Source: Sphingobium phenoxybenzoativorans
GTDB taxonomy: Bacteria; Pseudomonadota; Alphaproteobacteria; Sphingomonadales; Sphingomonadaceae
Reading direction: 5' to 3'
DNA: 64,000 bases
NCBI RefSeq assembly: GCF_001757355.1
Contig: NZ_MINO01000018.1
Span: forward strand, 1 to 64,000
This document shows positions 46,389-63,685 of this stretch, piece by piece. How positions within the stretch are numbered: position 1 is the stretch's first letter; every line of letters begins with the position of its first letter. The notes beneath the pieces were generated by a model, which saw only the letters and a program-made list of their open reading frames with translations, did not search any database and was not told the DNA's origin. Position numbers and translations under genes: made by a program.

Positions 46389-47462
46389 ATGCCAGCGATA
46401 GAACAACCGTCCACGACCCCCGCGATCGTGCCGGTCATTCTGTCCGGCGGATCGGGAACGCGGCTTTGGCCGGTGTCCCGCCCCGAACGCCCCAAGCAGT
46501 TGCTCGCACTCACGGGCGAGGAGACAATGCTGCAGCTCACGGCTCTCCGCATGGAGGGCATTGTCGGGTCGGGCCGGCCGATCATCGTCGCCAATACGGC
46601 GCATGCGGCCATGATAGAGGAACAGCTTTCCGCCGTCGGTCTGCCCGATGGGCTGATCGTGCTGGAGCCGTTCGGCCGTAACACGGCGCCCGCCATCGCG
46701 CTCGCCGCCATCGCCGCCAATGATCCCGCCGCCGCGCTGCTCGTCATGCCAAGCGACCATGTGATCACTGATCTTCCTGCCTTCCACGCAGCCATTGCCA
46801 AGGCTCTGCCCCTGGTGTCCGATGGCTGGCTGGTGACATTCGGTATAGAACCCGACGCCCCGGAGACCGGCTATGGCTATATCCGCATGGGCGACGCCCT
46901 CGCCGCCGGCGTCAACAAGGTCGCAAGCTTCGTCGAAAAGCCCAATGCCGATCGCGCCGCAGCCATGCTTGCCGAGGGCGGCTATGCCTGGAATGCAGGC
47001 ATCTTCCTGTTCCGGGCCGACGCGTTTCTGGCGGCGCTGGCGCAATTCCAGCCCGACATGCTCACCGCCATTCAGGCTTCCGTCGATGGCGCCGTGCGGG
47101 AGGGCAGCCGCCTGTTCCCTGATGCGGAGGCCTTTGCGGCCAGCCCTTCCGATTCCATTGACTATGCCATCATGGAACGGGCGGAGAAGGTCGCCTGCGT
47201 ACCGGTGGCGATGGGATGGTCGGACGTCGGTAGCTGGGACTCGCTTCACGCCATTTCCGCGCCCGATGCGGCAGGCAACACGGTTCGTGGTGACGTACTT
47301 GCCCTCGGCGCCTCGCGATGCCTTGTGCATACGGATGGGCCGCGCGTTGCGCTGGTCGATGTCGAGGATTTGATCGTCGTCGTCTCCGGTGCCGACATCC
47401 TCATCCTCCCGCGCGGCAAGGCGCAGGAGGTTCGCCGGGTTACGGACGCCCTGAAAGGCTGA
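46389..47462 (+). CDS. manC: Mannose-1-phosphate guanylyltransferase
   Basis: About 357 residues; makes GDP-mannose from GTP and mannose-1-phosphate. ILSGGSGTRLWPVSRPERPK is the nucleotidyltransferase signature; PFGRNTAPAIALAA, VMPSDHVI, GYGYIRMGD, FVEKPNADRA and MGWSDVGSWDSLH follow in order. The phosphomannose-isomerase cupin domain found in long ManC/AlgA proteins is absent, so it is a monofunctional type. The ATG at 46389 is preferred because GGAGC lies just upstream; the frame opens at 46356. High-GC, unlike the capsule mosaic. Confidence 0.93.
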   Translation: MPAIEQPSTTPAIVPVILSGGSGTRLWPVSRPERPKQLLALTGEETMLQLTALRMEGIVGSGRPIIVANTAHAAMIEEQLSAVGLPDGLIVLEPFGRNTAPAIALAAIAANDPAAALLVMPSDHVITDLPAFHAAIAKALPLVSDGWLVTFGIEPDAPETGYGYIRMGDALAAGVNKVASFVEKPNADRAAAMLAEGGYAWNAGIFLFRADAFLAALAQFQPDMLTAIQASVDGAVREGSRLFPDAEAFAASPSDSIDYAIMERAEKVACVPVAMGWSDVGSWDSLHAISAPDAAGNTVRGDVLALGASRCLVHTDGPRVALVDVEDLIVVVSGADILILPRGKAQEVRRVTDALKG

Positions 47463-47475
47463 TGGGATTCAGCCC

Positions 47476-47607
47476 GTGCGCCTGAAACCGGACGACAAGA
47501 TCCCGGAAATATCCAGCCCGGCAATGCGCCACTGGTTGATCGCTGCGTCCATCATCGTCATGGTCTTTCTGCTTGGGCCTGTCGCCGTTGGCATTTTGCG
47601 GAACTGA
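47476..47607 (+). CDS. Small single-pass membrane protein (43 aa)
   Basis: A short frame starting with GTG, 13 bp after manC: a polar N-terminus (VRLKPDDKIPEI), then one membrane segment (WLIAASIIVMVFLLGPVAVG) and a short tail (ILRN). Composition, codon use and its place between manC and a terminator suggest a real small gene rather than chance, but I know no family for it. A role at the membrane in polysaccharide synthesis is only contextual. Confidence 0.45.
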   Translation: MRLKPDDKIPEISSPAMRHWLIAASIIVMVFLLGPVAVGILRN

Positions 47608-47610
47608 CGG

Positions 47611-47633
47611 AAAACCTCCTTCGGGGGGCTTTT
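47611..47633 (+). terminator. Putative rho-independent terminator after manC unit
   Basis: AAAACCTCC, a short TTCG-type loop, then GGGGGGCTTTT: an imperfect GC stem flanked by A and T runs, four bases after the 43-aa frame's stop codon. It would end the ugd-manC transcript. Confidence 0.5.
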
Positions 47634-47792
47634 CAAAGTCCAACAATATCCCTATATGCGCTTCCGAAGGTCGATCGGCCCTGTGCCATAATGGTACGGA
47701 AACGGTCACCCTCCCCTCACCCGGGCCAAGGTTCGATTTGCGCACGAACCGAGACGAATGGGGTGCAAGTGGAGGTTCTACAAGACGCTGGC

Positions 47793-47828
47793 AGTGCGGT
47801 TCGGACAGTCCCGACCCGCACTTTTTTT
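47793..47828 (+). terminator. Rho-independent terminator or attenuator just upstream of rpoB
   Basis: AGTGCGG at 47793-47799 pairs with CCGCACT at 47815-47821, with an inner TCGG/CCGA stem, followed by TTTTTTT. It lies 79 bases before the rpoB start and no gene immediately upstream needs it. In many bacteria an attenuator sits between rplL and rpoB, so this may be such a regulatory hairpin. The stretch 47634-47792 holds no gene I can see. Confidence 0.7.
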
Positions 47829-47906
47829 CGTGGCTAAGGCTAACGAATCAGGCTGAAATTTCGCTGCGATGCGAAAAAAATTGCGACCAAAGCGACAGGA
47901 AAATAC

Positions 47907-52061
<4,155 letters not shown>

Positions 52062-52069
52062 CCGGAATT

Positions 52070-52098
52070 GGGACGCTGCCCTGCAGAGGCGGCGTCCC
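52070..52098 (+). other. Hairpin between rpoB and rpoC
   Basis: GGGACGCTGCC (52070-52080) pairs with GGCGGCGTCCC (52088-52098) around a 7-nt loop, an 11-bp stem with one G-T pair. There is no T-run, so it is not a simple terminator; it may be an RNase III processing or stability site in the rpoBC messenger. Confidence 0.55.
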
Positions 52099-52144
52099 TT
52101 CCAACCGCTCCGCCCGAAGATTTGCCCTCAATGGGGATTGAAAC

Positions 52145-56398
<4,254 letters not shown>

Positions 56399-56420
56399 AC
56401 TCGGTCCGAAAGGACAAGGA

Positions 56421-56456
56421 AAAAGGCCCCGCCGAACAACCGGCGGGGCCTTTTTT
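56421..56456 (+). terminator. Strong rho-independent terminator after rpoC
   Basis: AAAAGGCCCCGCCG, loop AACAAC, CGGCGGGGCC, then TTTTTT: a perfect GC stem with flanking A and T runs, 22 bases after the rpoC stop. It can also serve, less well, the convergent small gene. Confidence 0.95.
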
Positions 56457-56520
56457 ATTTGATCATTATTCAGTACCGGGCGGTGACCAGCGCCAGTTAT
56501 AATTCCGCTATCACTGTCGC

Positions 56521-56811
56521 TTAGCGGTCGAGCATCCGGAAAGGCCGTGCGCCGTGCCCCGTCCTGCGCCAATGCAGGATGCAAGCGTCCATCGCTTCCG
56601 CCATCGATCCGAATGTCCGCACCCGGCGCCCAAGACGAACCGTCAGCGGCACCCAGCCCTGCGGCCTCAGCACTTCTATGCCAAACAGTGTGTCCGCCAG
56701 CGCCGCGCTCTTTCTTGCAGGCGCAGCGACCCGACGTTTCGGGGCTGTAAGAGGCGCTTCAAGCTTCAGCGCATGCTTGCCGATGCGCAAAGGCGTCTGA
56801 ACCATGGTCAT
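56521..56811 (-). CDS. Small conserved-looking hypothetical protein
   Basis: 96 residues, basic, no membrane segment. The C-terminal half (FGIEVLRPQGWVPLTVRLGR, then FGSMAEAMDACILHWRRTG) looks like a folded small domain in which a basic strand is followed by a helix; I do not recognise the family. It has GGAGA about ten bases ahead of its ATG, and codon use similar to rpoC. Converges on rpoC. Confidence 0.5.
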   Translation of the reverse strand: MTMVQTPLRIGKHALKLEAPLTAPKRRVAAPARKSAALADTLFGIEVLRPQGWVPLTVRLGRRVRTFGSMAEAMDACILHWRRTGHGARPFRMLDR

Positions 56812-57602
56812 CGCTGGAATTCTCCGCTGGACTGCCGCGCGGTATGGGATATTGCATGTGTAGAAGCTGCTGTTTCGACCGCGCTCCTTCCCGCAATCCG
56901 GGCGGTGATGCTGTCATCAAGCTTGGAAACCATAGCGACCCATTCCTTTGTTCCTTTGGCGCATCCGCAGCTGTCAGCAGGCGGCGCTCGGCCGGACTTT
57001 GCCAAAGGGCATTTTTGGTAAGTCAGGAGTCTCGAACGGGTCAACCCGAATGCGACTGTTCCAATCTGGAACAGGTAAGATTCGGCGTTGAGTCGTGCTA
57101 ATTGTGGCTTGATTTGCAAGAATGGCCAGCAAATCCTTGTGTCATAATAGTTAATTTCGCTCGCGACGAACCGATTCTTTTCGTCGATAGGCCGAATCGG
57201 CGAATCCGAGTCGCTGAAAGATTTTTGCGAATATGAGAAGCCGATGGACGGTTGCTTGATGCATGCGCCCCCTCCCCTGGACGACGCCCCTCTCGTTAGA
57301 GCGCACCCTATCGCCCCGCCGCAAACATCACAGCAAAGTTTAGGTGACGAGAGAAATTGCTGCACGGCACATAAATAAACAAAAAAGCAGATAAAAGAAT
57401 GTTCTTCATCTCAGAATATAAAGAAAGTAATATCGCAAGAGATGAAAATTTTTTTCTCTATATATCCAGATCATAATCTGAACAGAAGAAAAGCTATACC
57501 GCAGATGCGAGATGTTTTCAAAGATTTCGATAGCTTAATGATATCTCAACCAATTTCCTCCATAGTCCGCCATGTGCCATAGTGGGCCATCGGGCCGAGG
57601 GT
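56812..57602. other. Intergenic region ahead of the GT4-GT26 gene, no gene seen
   Basis: About 790 bases. The last 250 (57360-57560) are clearly AT-rich. A long minus-strand frame covering 56808-57365 has no recognisable domain, and its cysteine-rich, low-order translation looks like chance. The region likely carries the promoter for the gene at 57603. Confidence 0.4.
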
Positions 57603-59534
57603 ATGAATTCGATACGGAAAAGGTCGGTCCGTCCTGCTATGCATGGTTACGACCCGCGGGATGTCAGCATGCAGAACGATAAGTCACTGAAAATCATCCA
57701 TGTTACGCGGCAGTTCTCCCCCGGAGTCGGAGGACTGGAGAATTTCGTTAAGGACCTCGCGCTGAAACAGGTCAGCGACGGCCATAATGTTCGCACCGTA
57801 TCGCTCGACAGAATCTTCAACTCCAAGATTCCGGCGCCACTTCCAGACGTTGACAATCATCGCGGCATCGAAATCCGGCGCATCCCGTTTTTCGGAACCA
57901 AGCGCTATCCCATTGCGCCGACAGTGATAAATTACCTCGACGATGCGGATATTGTGCATGTGCACGCGATCGACTTCTTCTGCGATTATCTCTCCTTCAC
58001 CCGCCTTCTTCATGGCAAGAAGCTGGTTCTGACGACGCATGGCGGTTTCTTCCACACGACCTTCATGCAGTTCTTCAAGCGCCTGTATTTCGAGACAATT
58101 ACGCGGATGACGCTGACCGGCTATCGCGCCGTCATTGCGTGCAGCGCGGAGGATGCCCGCGTGTTCCGGCAGGTGCGCAAGGAGGGCGTCGTCGAAATCC
58201 AGAATGCCGTCGACATTGGCAAGTTTGCCGGCGTGTCCGCCCGCGCGGGACAGACCATCATCTATTTCGGCCGTCTTGCACCCAACAAGGGCCTTATCAC
58301 CACCCTGCAATGGTTCGCCAATTTCCTTAAGGGTCAGCCCGGCTGGAACATGATCATCGCAGGTCAGCCGATGGGCGTGGAGATTGCCGATTTGAATGCG
58401 GAGATCGAGTGGCTGGGAATCGCCGGTCAAGTAACAATCGTCGAGTCACCGCCAGACGAGGAGCTGTCCGCTCTCATCGGACGCAGCAAGCTTTTTGTCA
58501 GTGCATCGACTTATGAAGGCTTCGGCCTCGCCGCGGTTGAGGCCGCGTCGGCCGGTCTTTATCCTCTTCTCAGTTCCATTCCGCCTTATCACGCCATCGT
58601 CGAGCGGCTTGGATATGGCACACTCTTTGATTTCACGGACCCGAAAAGCTGGGCCGACGGGAATGCAAGGCTCATGAGCGACTTGAAAAAGTTTGAAAAC
58701 AGCGCAACGGACGAAAATATCCAAAACGCGGTCAGTTCGTTCGCGTGGAGGGATGTCGCGGACAAATATGAACGGACCTATCGTGAGGTGCTGGGATTGA
58801 CCCGCAGACGCATCGGCCGCGTGCATGTCGACGTCCACAGCTATGACAGCGCGACGGATTTCATCACCCACGCTGCGCAATCGCGCACGCCTACCATGGT
58901 GACCTTCGCCAACGCGCATACGATCAATGTGGCCGCCCGCTATCCGGAAATGGAAAAGGCGTTGGAAAACGCCACCGTCCTGAACGACGGCGTAGGCGTC
59001 GATCTGGCCAGCAAAATTCTCTATCGCGAGCAATTCCCGGATAATCTGAACGGCACGGACTTCGTGCCCCATCTGCTCGCAAAGGCGGGTGGCGCGCTTT
59101 CAGTTTTCGTCCTGGGCAGCACGCCGGAAGTGGCGCGCGCTGCCGCCAACCATATTGGTCAGAAATTTCCGGCGGTCACTGTCGCGGGCTATCATCACGG
59201 CTTCTTCAGCGGCGATGAAGACGCCAATATCTGCGAGATGATTCGGGAGTCAGGCGCCAATCTGGTGCTGGTTGGTATGGGGCAGCCGCGTCAAGAAATC
59301 TGGGCGTCGCGCCATTATGCCGATATTCCGGGTGTCACTATCTGCGTCGGCGCCTTGCTTGACTTTATCACTGGCCGCTTCAAGCGCGCGCCTATATCCT
59401 GGCGCCGCTGGAAACTGGAATGGCTGTACCGCCTCATTCAAGAACCCCGCCGGCTGACCGGCCGCTACTTGATCGGCAATGTGATGTTCGTCGGCCGCAT
59501 CCTGGCGCAGCGGATCGCGGGTTACCGGGTCTGA
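57603..59534 (+). CDS. Fused GT4 and GT26 (WecG/TagA-type) glycosyltransferase
   Basis: About 640 residues joining two enzymes. N-terminal ~400: a GT4 enzyme (HVTRQFSPGVGGLENFVKDL; IIYFGRLAPNKG; E-x7-E in YEGFGLAAVEAASAGLYPLL). C-terminal ~230: a GT26 domain (VTFANAHTINVAARYPEMEK; VLNDGVGVDLASKI; LNGTDFVPHLL; VLVGMGQPRQEIWASRH; CVGALLDFITGRFKRAP). GT26 enzymes such as WecG and TagA transfer ManNAcA or ManNAc to lipid-linked acceptors, and WecB/WecC in this window would make UDP-ManNAcA. The start is uncertain (57582, 57603 or 57669). Isolated by rpoBC from the rest of the polysaccharide genes. Confidence 0.9.
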   Translation: MNSIRKRSVRPAMHGYDPRDVSMQNDKSLKIIHVTRQFSPGVGGLENFVKDLALKQVSDGHNVRTVSLDRIFNSKIPAPLPDVDNHRGIEIRRIPFFGTKRYPIAPTVINYLDDADIVHVHAIDFFCDYLSFTRLLHGKKLVLTTHGGFFHTTFMQFFKRLYFETITRMTLTGYRAVIACSAEDARVFRQVRKEGVVEIQNAVDIGKFAGVSARAGQTIIYFGRLAPNKGLITTLQWFANFLKGQPGWNMIIAGQPMGVEIADLNAEIEWLGIAGQVTIVESPPDEELSALIGRSKLFVSASTYEGFGLAAVEAASAGLYPLLSSIPPYHAIVERLGYGTLFDFTDPKSWADGNARLMSDLKKFENSATDENIQNAVSSFAWRDVADKYERTYREVLGLTRRRIGRVHVDVHSYDSATDFITHAAQSRTPTMVTFANAHTINVAARYPEMEKALENATVLNDGVGVDLASKILYREQFPDNLNGTDFVPHLLAKAGGALSVFVLGSTPEVARAAANHIGQKFPAVTVAGYHHGFFSGDEDANICEMIRESGANLVLVGMGQPRQEIWASRHYADIPGVTICVGALLDFITGRFKRAPISWRRWKLEWLYRLIQEPRRLTGRYLIGNVMFVGRILAQRIAGYRV

Positions 59535-59541
59535 ATTACTA

Positions 59542-59557
59542 ACCGGCTGATGCCGGT
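59542..59557 (-). repeat. Terminal hairpin of an IS200/IS605-type element
   Basis: ACCGGC-TGAT-GCCGGT, a perfect 6-bp stem with a four-base loop, five bases beyond the stop of the broken transposase. Elements with HUH transposases carry such subterminal hairpins at their ends, so this is the probable 3' end. Confidence 0.55.
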
Positions 59558-59561
59558 AGGA

Positions 59562-59959
59562 TCAGGCGGAGGGGCTGAAGCCATTCTTATGGCCATGTTT
59601 ATCGAGGTAAGGCAGGATGACGTCATCGGTGATGTTGCCGGACGTTGTGGAGAAGTATCCTCGTTGCCAAAAGGGCTGGCCCCATTAGCGCTTGCGGATA
59701 TGTTCGCACTCCTGCTGGATCTTGTGCGATGATCGGCCTTTGGCACGACGTACGAAGTCGCCGACCGAGACATGCGGCGGGATTTCCACGAACAGTGGAC
59801 ATGATCTTGCGATAGCACGCCATGAATGATCTTCACGCCCATCTCTGCACACACGTGCCGGATGACCTCGCGAACTCGCAGACGCACCTCGCCACGTAAG
59901 ACCTTGAACCGATATTTCGGCGCCCAAACGAGATGATAGCGATGATGAAATCTCGTCGT
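59562..59959 (-). pseudogene. Broken IS200/IS605-family Y1 transposase
   Basis: The translation from 59959 leftward matches the Y1 transposase family: FHHRYHLVWAPKYRFKVLRG, EVIRHVCAEMGVKIIHGVLS and the HUH motif QDHVH. Just after QDHVH one base seems to be missing (near 59798), shifting the frame; the second frame continues FVEIPPHVSVGDFVRRAKGR. A TAA in place of a tyrosine or tryptophan codon then interrupts it (near 59690) before WGQPFWQRGYFSTTSGNIT. The usual start codon is also absent. The element is therefore dead unless helped by another transposase. Confidence 0.8.
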
Positions 59960-60095
59960 TTAATCGCAGACCCGTCGAGGGGCGTGTTCGGCACAACTCT
60001 TCGGTCTACGATTCAATCATCGTGAGCTGGCGAAACTCAGTATGCATATTCAGCTTCAATCGTACGGCATAGCCGTTTGTCGGGTACATGGTCGT

Positions 60096-61139
60096 TTACG
60101 CGGTCGAGACACACTCGCCGCAGGATAGGTCTTCGTTGGCCGGGATCTTCCAATGTGTGACACGCACTTTGTCGGGATAACGGCGAGCTTGCGGGAACCG
60201 CGACGGCGGCGCGCTTGAAGCCGATCTTTTCTTAAGTTTCAGACCCCAGATCCGCAGCGCACTGTCCGCCCTGGTGCGAATCAGGATCACGGTCACTGCT
60301 TCATTGAGCAATCCACGAAGATGGTTGTCGCCGCGCCGGGAGATATGACCGCCGTAATCGACTTCGCCCGACTGGTAACGTCTGGTCGTCAAGCCGATCC
60401 ATGCACCAACTGCTCGCGAGTTCTTGAAGTTTTCCGGATCCTCAATCGCGGCCACAAAGGACGAGGCCGTCACCGCGCCAAAGCCGGGGATCGAGGAAAG
60501 AAGCTGGCATTTTTCGCTGGCGCGTGCCGAAGCGACAAGTTGCTTGCCCAGTTCGGCAACCCGGGCGCGCATCGTGCGCCAAGCCTCGAGCACCGGCAGA
60601 ATGATCTGGGCGAGGCCTGCGTTGCTCCTCAGAAGGCGTCGCACATGGCCTTCGAACACGCGGCCGGCACCCTTGAGAACGACCAAGCCGGACGTCTTCA
60701 ACAGACCGCGGATCTAATTCGACAGCTGGATTGTCATCTTGAGCATCTGGTTGCGCGCTGCGACCAGCGTGCGAGTCAGCATACTATCGAAGCTTTTGAC
60801 TTGCACCTCGCGGTAGAAGCCCGCCTCGGCAAGATGCGCAAGACCGTCCGCGTCGTTCGCATCGGTCTTGTTCCGCGCAATATCGAGCGCTGCCTTGGCA
60901 TGCCGGGCATCGATACAGATCGCCGGCAGGCCCTCGGCCGTCAGCGCATGATAAAACCATACTGACCGCAAACCCGTCTCGAACACGATACGTGGCGCGT
61001 TTGGCGCACGCTTGCGGATGATCTCTGCTATCAGCTTGGCATCAGACGAACCCGTGCCGCGCCAAATTCGCTGGCCACTCTCGCGCACTGAGATGAATGT
61101 ATCTTTCAAAAACACGTTGAGGCCGAAAAACTGCTCCAT
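60096..61139 (-). pseudogene. IS110-family transposase with internal stop and frayed C-terminus
   Basis: The N-terminal part (61139-60714) is the DEDD domain: GLNVFLKDTFISVRESG, IVFETGLRSVWFYHALTAEG and ARHAKAALDIARNKTDANDA with the expected acidic residues. A TAG (60714-60716) replaces what is normally a Gln in NQIRGLLKTFG. The same frame then continues with the Tnp_IS116/IS110/IS902 domain (SIPGFGAVTASSFVAAIEDP; GLTTRRYQSGEVDYGGHISR with the catalytic-Ser neighbourhood). After LRIWGLKLKKR the frame slips and the normal C-terminus is lost. ATG at 61139 follows GGGAGAC. Not functional as read. Confidence 0.85.
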
Positions 61140-61570
61140 GGTTGTCTCCCGTTTGATGCTGGGCCCGGTCTCAATCGTGAGCCCGTATTTCTTCCTACCG
61201 GCGGGCAACCACCCCTCCAACGCATTGTAATCGCGCCGGTGTCACCAACCCCGCGATTACTCTATGTGTGACGACCGCTGCTGTAGACCATAGTGTGGCC
61301 CAGTCTAAGGCTGAAGCCGGCATCTGACTGAAGTGGGAGAGGTTCCTCCTTCAATGTGACTTTAAAGCGCGCCCATTCCTGCTTGAAAGCGGCACGGCGC
61401 GGGGCAAGATCGTGCTCGAGGGGTTCGCTGACTGATCGCTGCGACTGCTGCCCCTCCCGCTTCGCAGGAATAAACCGCGCGAGCGGCGGTGGACCGCCGA
61501 ACGATTAGCGATCGGCGCCGGCCACAGCCTGTAGGGCGGGCACATCTCATTCGCCGCTTTGAATTGAAGG
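61140..61570. other. Non-coding 5' region of the IS110-type element and downstream spacer
   Basis: No gene seen. The part next to the transposase (about 61140-61320) would be the element's upstream end, which in IS110-type elements encodes a structured bridge RNA; I can see GC-rich stems but cannot define the RNA. The rest is a spacer next to the response-regulator gene. Confidence 0.4.
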
Positions 61571-62020
61571 TCAGCTCCAGGTGGCGGCAAAAGCCGGCGA
61601 GGCGTGAAAGCTCGCCGGCTGCGGGGAGACCGGCGGCGGATCGCACACACCTTCCTCTATATAGCGCATCGCCGCCATCAGCCCGTTGCGCGAGAACGGC
61701 TTGGGAATGACGCCATGCGCGCCGGCGAAATCCTCGGGGATTTTCGCGGGGTTGGCGGTCACAAACACGATGAAGGCTGTGTTCCAGCGCTCCTGGATCA
61801 GGCGCGAGACGTCGAGGCCGCTGGTGCCGCAGGCAAGCTGGATATCTACGAAGGCGAGATCGAACCGGCAGTCTCCCGGCAGATCGGCGACATCGTGAAG
61901 CGAAGCGGCTTCGGCGACCACCCGGTGGCCGGCATCCTCGATCATGCTTTCGAGATCCATCGCGAGCAGCGCCTCGTCCTCCACGATCAGAACGGAAAGG
62001 GGAGCCGTCGGGCGCATCAT
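61571..62020 (-). CDS. Single-domain response regulator
   Basis: 149 residues: a receiver domain ([20 protein letters not shown]; phospho-acceptor Asp59 in LAFVDIQLA; Thr in VFVTANP; Lys in VIPKPFSR) and a short disordered tail with no output domain. Its ATG overlaps the stop of the histidine kinase gene, so it is the partner of the LOV kinase. It probably passes phosphate to another protein or competes for it, as stand-alone receivers of LOV/HWE kinases do. Confidence 0.88.
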   Translation of the reverse strand: MMRPTAPLSVLIVEDEALLAMDLESMIEDAGHRVVAEAASLHDVADLPGDCRFDLAFVDIQLACGTSGLDVSRLIQERWNTAFIVFVTANPAKIPEDFAGAHGVIPKPFSRNGLMAAMRYIEEGVCDPPPVSPQPASFHASPAFAATWS

Positions 62021-63165
62021 GCCCGCTCCAGATCGAGCAGGATCTCTACCCGGGTGCCGTCGGCGCCGCTGTTCCAGCGCACATCGGCGCCGGCCTGTTT
62101 GGCGAGCCGCTTGATGAGCGTGGTGCCGAGCCCGCCCGCGGGCGGTTTGTCGCCATCAAATCCCGGACCATCATCGGCGATGCTGAGTGTCGCCCGATCG
62201 CCGTCGCGCTGGGCCGAGACCGTTAGCGTGCCCCCTCGCCCATCGGCATAGGCATGCTTGATCGCATTGGTCAAAACCTCGTTGAGCACCAGCCCGAGCG
62301 CCGAGGCCATGGCGGCGGGAATCTCAATCCGGTCGACCGAGACATCGGTCACGATATCGCTCCGCCCGCTCGACCCGACCACATCGGCGACGAGATTCTG
62401 GCAGAAGGCACCAATGTCGAAATGCTGGACATTATCGCTCTGGTAGAGTCTGCGGTGGACGGTGGCGAGCGCATCGACCCTCTCGAGCATCGCCTCGAGC
62501 TTGGCGGCCACGGTCGGATCGTCGATCGTGCGCGCCTGAAGGCGCAGCAGCGAGCCAATCATGGTGAGATTGTTCTTCACGCGGTGATCGACCTCGTGAA
62601 GCAGCAATGTCTTGGCCTCGAGCGCCGCGGTCAGATCGGCGGTGCGCTTCTCGACCTTGCGCTCGACAATCGCCTTTTGCTCTGCGATCGCCTTTTGCGC
62701 CTCGATCCGATCGGTCACATCGAGCTGCGATGCGAAGAAGAACTGGATGTCGCCGGCGGAATTGCGGACCGGGCTTAGATAGAGCGCATTCCAAAAGGTG
62801 GTGCCGTCCTTGCGATAGTTGAGCAGGTCGACATCGATCGGCTTGCCCGCCGCGATCGCCTCACGGATGCGGCGCACGCTGTCCCGGTCGGTGTTCGGGC
62901 CCTGGAGAAAGCGGCAATTGCGCCCGATAATTTCCACGCGGGCATAGCCGGTGAGCTTCTGAAAGGCCTCGTTGCAGAAGACGATCGGATTGTCGGGCTT
63001 GGAGGGGTCGGTGATGACCATCGGCATCCGGGTCGCGCGAACCGCGGCGGCGAATGGATCGCCGGCGCCGGTCTCGTGCTCCACCCTGTCGGTCAGATGC
63101 CAGTCGTCGCGCTCGTCCACATCCACTCCTCTCGCAGGAGCTATGGAGTCCGTGCGTCCCAGCAT
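62017..63165 (-). CDS. LOV-domain blue-light sensor histidine kinase
   Basis: About 382 residues. The LOV/PAS domain shows [16 protein letters not shown] and [13 protein letters not shown]; the Cys of NCRFLQ (about residue 84) is the one that forms the flavin adduct, so it should be photoactive. A helical linker (about 155-190) leads to a HisKA_2/HWE-type kinase with [11 protein letters not shown] (His near 194) and an ATPase domain ([40 protein letters not shown]). The start could be ATG at 63165 or a GTG at 63120-63126 with a better ribosome site. Operon with the response regulator. Likely links blue light to stress or lifestyle control. Confidence 0.9.
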   Translation of the reverse strand: MLGRTDSIAPARGVDVDERDDWHLTDRVEHETGAGDPFAAAVRATRMPMVITDPSKPDNPIVFCNEAFQKLTGYARVEIIGRNCRFLQGPNTDRDSVRRIREAIAAGKPIDVDLLNYRKDGTTFWNALYLSPVRNSAGDIQFFFASQLDVTDRIEAQKAIAEQKAIVERKVEKRTADLTAALEAKTLLLHEVDHRVKNNLTMIGSLLRLQARTIDDPTVAAKLEAMLERVDALATVHRRLYQSDNVQHFDIGAFCQNLVADVVGSSGRSDIVTDVSVDRIEIPAAMASALGLVLNEVLTNAIKHAYADGRGGTLTVSAQRDGDRATLSIADDGPGFDGDKPPAGGLGTTLIKRLAKQAGADVRWNSGADGTRVEILLDLERA

Positions 63166-63341
63166 AACCCATGTTGGGGCTAACGCGTTCCCAACCACTG
63201 TCCGACCGGCTCCGCGGCCCGCCCGGCGCGCTACCTCCAAGTTGCTGGAACGCCTGTCGCAGATCAGCGGTTCTCGAAGCGTCCCGGCATGTCGCCTCCC
63301 GCTTTCGCCCCCAAAGCGCCCCGATCTCGGAAGGCTTACCC

Positions 63342-63530
63342 ATGTTCCTCGACGGCAAATCCATCGCCATCCTCATCGCCCGCGCGGCACCGAGAGCCAA
63401 AGTTCGCTCAGCCCAAGCCAGCGGCCGACGCCACGGTGACCGTCATCAGCCTCGAGGCTGGCGAAGCCAGACCAACAATCACGATCTCGATCCGGGCGGC
63501 AGCTATACAGTCGACAAGACGTTCGACGGG
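63342..63530 (+). pseudogene. Degraded DJ-1/PfpI-family gene fragment
   Basis: ATG at 63342 opens [13 protein letters not shown], a DJ-1/PfpI N-terminus. Continuity then jumps frames: REPKFAQPKPA and ATVTVISLEAGEA are in a second frame, and QTNNHDLDPGGSYTVDKTFD in a third. The order matches the first ~65 residues of the family, so at least two small indels are present. After FD the sequence no longer fits the family, and an IS3-type element begins about 120 bases further on. Confidence 0.55.
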
Positions 63531-63654
63531 GGGGGCCGCGTGGTGGCGTCGGTCGGCAAGACCACCACTATGCTCGTCGTGTGCACCGAAGAGCCGTTCG
63601 GCTATGTCCGCTATGACGCGCAGTTCAGGAAGGCGCGCGACCTCAAGGTGGACT

Positions 63655-63676
63655 TGTACCGGTTTTGCGCCGGTCA
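63655..63676 (+). repeat. Probable terminal inverted repeat of an IS3-family element
   Basis: TGTACCGGTTTTGCGCCGGTCA begins with the TG expected of IS3-family ends and lies 10 bases past the transposase stop codon. The other end is outside the window, so this is not confirmed. Confidence 0.5.
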
Positions 63677-63685
63677 CCTATTTCA

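Noticed and set aside
46257-47330. 357-codon minus-strand frame over manC
   Set aside because: Antisense to a clear manC; the translation is low in order and has no motif.
56808-57365. 185-codon minus-strand frame downstream of rpoC
   Set aside because: No domain, composition unlike the neighbours and no convincing ribosome site; treated as non-coding.
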